Source: Halostella litorea (lineage in GTDB: Archaea > Halobacteriota > Halobacteria > Halobacteriales > Natronoarchaeaceae). Taken from it: a stretch of 64,000 nucleotides of DNA. The position numbers were made by a program, and so were the translations under genes. Location: contig NZ_SJER01000008.1 in NCBI RefSeq assembly GCF_004785955.1, positions 37,554-101,553 on the forward strand, in the 5' to 3' direction. Below the pieces are notes generated by a model that saw nothing but the letters and a program-made list of their open reading frames with translations, searched no databases and was not told where the DNA came from. This document shows, in pieces, positions 60,716-64,000 of the stretch. Every line of letters begins with the position of its first letter. Position 1 is the first letter of the stretch.

Positions 60716-61080
60716 GCGAAGTCCTCCAGGCTCGTCGGCTTTGGCCTCGGTTCGGTGTCGATCCGGTCTTTCGAGACGGTGCCGATCGGGTAGTCGTCGT
60801 TGGCGTAGCCGTGGAGTTGGTCGACGACCGTCTCGAACGGGCCGTACGCGTCGGGAACGGGGACGCGTTCCTGACACTTCCAGGTGTAGTCGAAGGCCCA
60901 GAACGCTAGGTCGCCGTCCTCGACGGTGACGTACATCGGATTCGGGTTCGAGTCGATCCGGACGGCCTTCGTGTCTGGGTTCTCCCACAGCAGTTTCAGC
61001 GCGCGTTCTGCCGTGTGGTTGCACTCCGTCTCGGTCGGTCGCAGGTTCGTACGGTCGATCTCCGTGTCTTGATCGTGCAT
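60712..61080 (-). CDS. Hypothetical protein, 122 aa
   Basis: ATG 61080 in a TAATG-type junction with the upstream gene. Alternating strands and helices (KAVRIDSNPNPMYVTVEDGDLAFWAF). No motif recognised. Confidence 0.55.
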   Translation of the reverse strand: MHDQDTEIDRTNLRPTETECNHTAERALKLLWENPDTKAVRIDSNPNPMYVTVEDGDLAFWAFDYTWKCQERVPVPDAYGPFETVVDQLHGYANDDYPIGTVSKDRIDTEPRPKPTSLEDFA

Positions 61081-61370
61081 TAGGTCTCGCCTCCGTTGCC
61101 GTCGGTCGCCGTGTCGACTGAGCGAAGTTGATCCGCCAGCCCTCGTTTGAGCCTGACCTGCGTTTCGTCGTAGCCGTCGCCATAGCAGAGGGAAATCCCC
61201 TGATGGTATCTCCCCGCGTCCGTGGTCGTCTCCAGCGATTCCAGCACGTCATCGTAGTCCTCGCTCGGGACCACGATCATCCAGTCGTCGGGACTGTCAA
61301 CCCACTCAGCGAACTCTCGTATCCGCTCTGCAATCTGCTCAGTCCCGCCCGTAGACGGCTCACTCGACAC
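61080..61370 (-). CDS. Hypothetical protein, 96 aa
   Basis: GTG start 61370, overlapping the end of the upstream gene by 11 bases. Contains PDDWMIVVPSEDYDDVLES and a C-terminal polar helix. Unknown function. Confidence 0.52.
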   Translation of the reverse strand: MSSEPSTGGTEQIAERIREFAEWVDSPDDWMIVVPSEDYDDVLESLETTTDAGRYHQGISLCYGDGYDETQVRLKRGLADQLRSVDTATDGNGGET

Positions 61371-61854
61371 GCCGGATCACCTCCCGCGGCCGCAGTTTCT
61401 CGCAGGTGTTCGCCTTCGAGTCGAGGTCGTAGGCCAGCGCCTTGCTGTCGTACTCCCGCTCCCACGGCGGGATTACGACGCGGTACTCGTGCCCGTCGAC
61501 GGCTTCGACAGTAATGCCGGGACCGAGGCGGTCGGGGTCGATCCCCAGATCGATCACCTCGAACTCGGCTTCGCCGTGCTCGACGAACTCGGTTTCCGAG
61601 TCACCATAGACGCGCTTGGTCGCGACGACGGGACTCCAGCCCTCGCGCGGGTCGTACTCGGCCGTCAGGTCCCACAGCGGGGCGCGGTGCCCGTCCTCGG
61701 CGACGGTGACCGCGTGGGTCGTGATCGCGCCTGTGCTGTGTTTTCGGATGTCGTCGACCGTGCCGACGAACCGGTCCGCGTCGGCGGGCGTGACCCGGAC
61801 CGTGTCGTCCGTCGCGAGTGGTTCGAGGTCGGGGTGGGTTGGTTCGTCCGCCAT
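61360..61854 (-). CDS. Hypothetical beta-rich protein, 164 aa
   Basis: ATG 61854 in a TGATG overlap (GTG 61857 is an alternative). Mostly beta with segments VRVTPADADRFVGTVDDI, TTHAVTVAEDG and YRVVIPPWEREY; possibly an OB- or SH3-like fold. Not assigned. Confidence 0.55.
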   Translation of the reverse strand: MADEPTHPDLEPLATDDTVRVTPADADRFVGTVDDIRKHSTGAITTHAVTVAEDGHRAPLWDLTAEYDPREGWSPVVATKRVYGDSETEFVEHGEAEFEVIDLGIDPDRLGPGITVEAVDGHEYRVVIPPWEREYDSKALAYDLDSKANTCEKLRPREVIRRVE

Positions 61855-62762
61855 CACGCATCACCCTCGTTTTGCTGCGCGTTCGGCTCGATAGTCTGTA
61901 GCTCGTCGAGAAGGTCCTGCATCTCGGTGACCTTCTGCGAGATGTCTTGGAATCGGCGCTCGACGTTGTCCTCGAAGTGTTCCAGTTCGTTGTCGAGACT
62001 GTTGAACTGGCCGCCCTCCAGCGCCTGCACGAACTGCTTGGCCTTGTTCAGCCGTTCAATCCGATCGTCGCTGATCGGGTGGACGTACCCCAGTAGCCCA
62101 GCGTCCCGGAGTTTGTCGACCGTCTCGGCCTTGTCGTGCAGGTCCTCAGCCTCACGGTCGAGCCGACGGTCGGTCAGTTCCTCCTCCGCCTCCTCGTAGC
62201 CGCGCCGGCGGGCTTCCCGGAGGTCCTGTTTCGTATAGTTGGACTCCCCGCCGACGGTTTTCTGGATAAACCGCCCCCAGAACGCCTTGTCGGGCTCGCC
62301 CTGCTGGTGCTCGGTCAGCTCCGAGTCGACTTGCTTCCAAATCTGCTCGCTGTTCGGTTTGAGTTCGAACAGTCCCCAGCCCTCAGGTAGCTCCGACTCC
62401 TCGACGACGCCGGACCAGGCGACGACGTACCACTCGTCGCAGGCCGTGACGAAGTAGTCCGCCTTCGCACCCTCGTTTTTCTCCGAGAGCCAGTCGGAGC
62501 GACTGGCCTTGAACTCGAAGCCGACGACCTTGAAGTTCCGCGACGGGAACGTGTTGACCGCGATTGCGTCGGCCCGGCGGCCGTTCGGGCTGGCCAGTTC
62601 GAACGCCAGCGACCACTCCGGTGGGTCGAAGCGGCGTTTGATGGACAGCTTGATCTTGCTGGTTTTCTCCGCGTCGGTCAGGTTCTCCGGGGGTTTGTTC
62701 ATCAACTCGCGCCACTCGTCCTGTTCTGTGTCGGTGAGTGTCTCCTGCTGTGCGTCGCTCAT
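61854..62762 (-). CDS. MmcB-like PD-(D/E)xK nuclease, 302 aa
   Basis: Residues 45-125 hold RRADAIAVNTFPS, then VVGFEFKASRSDWL: the Asp...Glu-x-Lys core of MmcB-type nucleases, followed by ADYFVTACDEWYVVAW. The C-terminal 120 residues are helical with a coiled coil (NSLDNELEHFEDNVERRF). MmcB relatives are linked to DNA repair or processing. ATG 62762. The only enzyme-like gene in the right-hand chain besides the HExxH protein. Confidence 0.7.
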   Translation of the reverse strand: MSDAQQETLTDTEQDEWRELMNKPPENLTDAEKTSKIKLSIKRRFDPPEWSLAFELASPNGRRADAIAVNTFPSRNFKVVGFEFKASRSDWLSEKNEGAKADYFVTACDEWYVVAWSGVVEESELPEGWGLFELKPNSEQIWKQVDSELTEHQQGEPDKAFWGRFIQKTVGGESNYTKQDLREARRRGYEEAEEELTDRRLDREAEDLHDKAETVDKLRDAGLLGYVHPISDDRIERLNKAKQFVQALEGGQFNSLDNELEHFEDNVERRFQDISQKVTEMQDLLDELQTIEPNAQQNEGDA

Positions 62763-63107
62763 TCAGGCATCGCCTCCGTTGCCGTCCCGTTCCGCCGGAT
62801 GGATCGGCCCGAGTGTCTTCCAGATGTCCCTCTGCAGGTACGCCGCGTCCGTCCAGTACTCGTGTTCGCCGCCCCGATACGCCCGCACCACCTCGTAGTG
62901 TTCGGCGCAGCCGTCGGCGTCCTCAAGCAGGGGAACGATGTCATCGCCGAGTTCGTCAAGCAGCACGAACCCGACGCGGGTGGGATCCTTTTCGACGGCG
63001 ATCTCCGTGACGACGGCCCACTGCCAGCCGTCGTACTCCAGCACCGTGCCTCGCGTGACGCCGTCGAGATGCGGGTGGTCGAACTGCAGGGTTTCGCCGC
63101 CGGCCAT
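62763..63107 (-). CDS. Hypothetical protein, 114 aa
   Basis: ATG 63107 in a TGATG overlap. N-terminal beta segment (GVTRGTVLEYDGWQWAVVTEI) like an SH3-type barrel, then FVLLDELGDDIVPLLEDA and a C-terminal helix. Unknown. Confidence 0.55.
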   Translation of the reverse strand: MAGGETLQFDHPHLDGVTRGTVLEYDGWQWAVVTEIAVEKDPTRVGFVLLDELGDDIVPLLEDADGCAEHYEVVRAYRGGEHEYWTDAAYLQRDIWKTLGPIHPAERDGNGGDA

Positions 63108-63538
63108 CACTCGTCACCTCCAGCGAACGCGTCGAGCGACTGGTTCTGTGCCTCACGCATCGCCTGCTGGAGTTCGGCGACCGACTCTACGCCCTCGCGG
63201 TCGTCGTAGAACGTCAGCAGCCACACGGTCGCCTCACGGAGTTCCGAGCGGTCCGCCCCCGTTTCGACGCTGTGGACCTCCGTGCCGTCGATCGTGAACA
63301 CGAAGGTGTCCTTCGGGCCGGGCGTGCGCTTGGACGTACGCGTGAGTGCCGTGCCATCCTGGTGTTCCCATTTGGTGTGGAACTTCCCGTGGTCGGCGAT
63401 GTCCCAGCCGCCGGGGACGGGGTAGCGCAGGTTGGCCTTCGACCACGTCTCGACGTCTTCCCACTCCTCGTGCATCGGCGGGTCGGGGATCGACGGCGGT
63501 TCGTCCGGGACGCCGCTGTAGTCGGTGTCGTCCGACAT
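63107..63538 (-). CDS. Hypothetical protein, 143 aa
   Basis: Start taken at ATG 63538 (MSDDTDYSGVPDEPP), overlapping the upstream stop by TGATG. Beta-rich middle (KFHTKWEHQDGTALTRTS, TFVFTIDGTEV) and an acidic helix near the end. No domain recognised. Confidence 0.55.
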   Translation of the reverse strand: MSDDTDYSGVPDEPPSIPDPPMHEEWEDVETWSKANLRYPVPGGWDIADHGKFHTKWEHQDGTALTRTSKRTPGPKDTFVFTIDGTEVHSVETGADRSELREATVWLLTFYDDREGVESVAELQQAMREAQNQSLDAFAGGDE

Positions 63539-63681
63539 CACTCGCCACCTCCGCCGGCACCCCGACAGCCGGGGCACCACTGTTCCTCGTTGCCGTCTAC
63601 CTCAACGCGGGTGAGGTTCACGTCGTTCGTGATTTCGATCCCACAGCCGTCGCAGTTGTCGGGTTCGTTCTCGGACATCAT
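63538..63681 (-). CDS. Small zinc-finger protein, 47 aa
   Basis: ATG 63681 (MMSENEPDNCDGCGIEIT), overlapping the upstream TGA. CDGC and CPGC form one four-cysteine zinc site. Ends in a glycine-rich tail. Confidence 0.62.
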   Translation of the reverse strand: MMSENEPDNCDGCGIEITNDVNLTRVEVDGNEEQWCPGCRGAGGGGE

Positions 63682-64000
63682 TGCCACCGCTCGGGCGTGT
63701 CCGCGCTCCGGATAACTGTCGCACTATGCACGTCCATCCGCCAGCGTTCGAGCCGCAGCGACGCGTCGATACACTTCGTACACGGCCGCAGGTTGAACTT
63801 CATCACCGCTTCCTCGGCGTCGGCCGCCTCGACCGCCGACCACAGCGACCCCTCGGGGAGCCGCTGGCCGCATTTGGGGTGGTACTCGTAGTCGTACTCG
63901 TCGCCGTCGCAGGCGGCCCGCTCGTGGACCGTCCCCGCCGGCGACGAGACGAACCGGCAGTCCGCGGCCTCGTGGACGGTGTCGCCGTTCGGGAGCGTTC
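63678..64000 (-). CDS. Zinc-binding protein, 5' part beyond window edge
   Basis: Only the last 106 residues are inside the window. A beta segment (VHEAADCRFVSSPAGTVHERAACDG) is followed by YHPKCG, RPCTKC and a C-terminal RLERWRMDVHSATV. Several cysteines and histidines suggest zinc binding. Its TGA overlaps the next start by ATGA. Confidence 0.58.
   Translation of the reverse strand, partial: TLPNGDTVHEAADCRFVSSPAGTVHERAACDGDEYDYEYHPKCGQRLPEGSLWSAVEAADAEEAVMKFNLRPCTKCIDASLRLERWRMDVHSATVIRSADTPERWQ

Noticed and set aside
1..64000. The window as one complete circular plasmid
   Set aside because: Both ends carry minus-strand small genes, but the partial genes at 1-223 and 63678-64000 are different, incomplete proteins that do not join in frame in any way I can show.

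Overview
The window comes from an extremely halophilic archaeon (class Halobacteria). The evidence is GC-rich DNA, very acidic predicted proteins, leaderless genes with A/T-rich TATA-like boxes about 25-30 bases before the start codon, haloarchaeal-type pilins, and two Orc1/Cdc6 initiators flanking an origin. There is no rRNA, complete tRNA or housekeeping metabolism. This points to a megaplasmid, or to an integrated plasmid or conjugative-type island, rather than core chromosome. The genus cannot be fixed from the sequence.

Layout. (1) 1-2969: a minus-strand chain of small, mostly zinc-binding genes with ATGA/TGATG overlaps, running off the left edge. (2) 3.1-12.6 kb: winged-helix regulators, a coiled-coil plasmid protein, two Panacea-like proteins beside membrane proteins, TumE-like and RelE-like toxin-antitoxin candidates, broken regulator fragments, and three arrays of a 21-bp repeat. 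(3) 12.7-15.6 kb: the replication region, two divergent orc1/cdc6 genes around five ORB-like repeats. (4) 16.3-28.8 kb: accessory genes, including a UPF0175/PIN toxin-antitoxin pair, a single-chain type IIG-like restriction-modification enzyme, a second coiled-coil plasmid protein, an orphan HicB, tiny ORFs, and two copies of a three-gene zinc-finger cassette about 10.5 kb apart, each with the same promoter block and a structured leader. (5) 28.8-30.0 kb: three tandem type IV pilin genes. (6) 31.7-56.9 kb: one long plus-strand block. It encodes a 1577-residue surface protein, a secreted subtilase, a Tat-exported protein, a FkbM-like methyltransferase, about a dozen membrane or secreted proteins of unknown family, a HerA/FtsK/VirD4-like ATPase, an MCM N-terminal domain without the helicase domain, and a Spo11/Topo VI-A-like TOPRIM protein. 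(7) 57.0-64.0 kb: a tyrosine recombinase, then a second minus-strand chain of small zinc-rich genes, including an MmcB-like nuclease, leaving the right edge.

How it may work together. The origin and Orc1 proteins would replicate the element. The toxin-antitoxin and restriction genes would stabilise it. The recombinase could integrate or resolve it. The 31.7-56.9 kb block looks like one machine: a cell-surface and envelope complex coupled to a DNA-pumping ATPase and two DNA-processing proteins. My best reading is a DNA-transfer or DNA-vesicle apparatus unlike the standard relaxase/VirB4 conjugation set; this is inference. Other observations I rate highly are a hairpin with the start codon in an invariant loop (three copies, stems covary), the two covarying cassette leaders, and the 21-bp repeat arrays.
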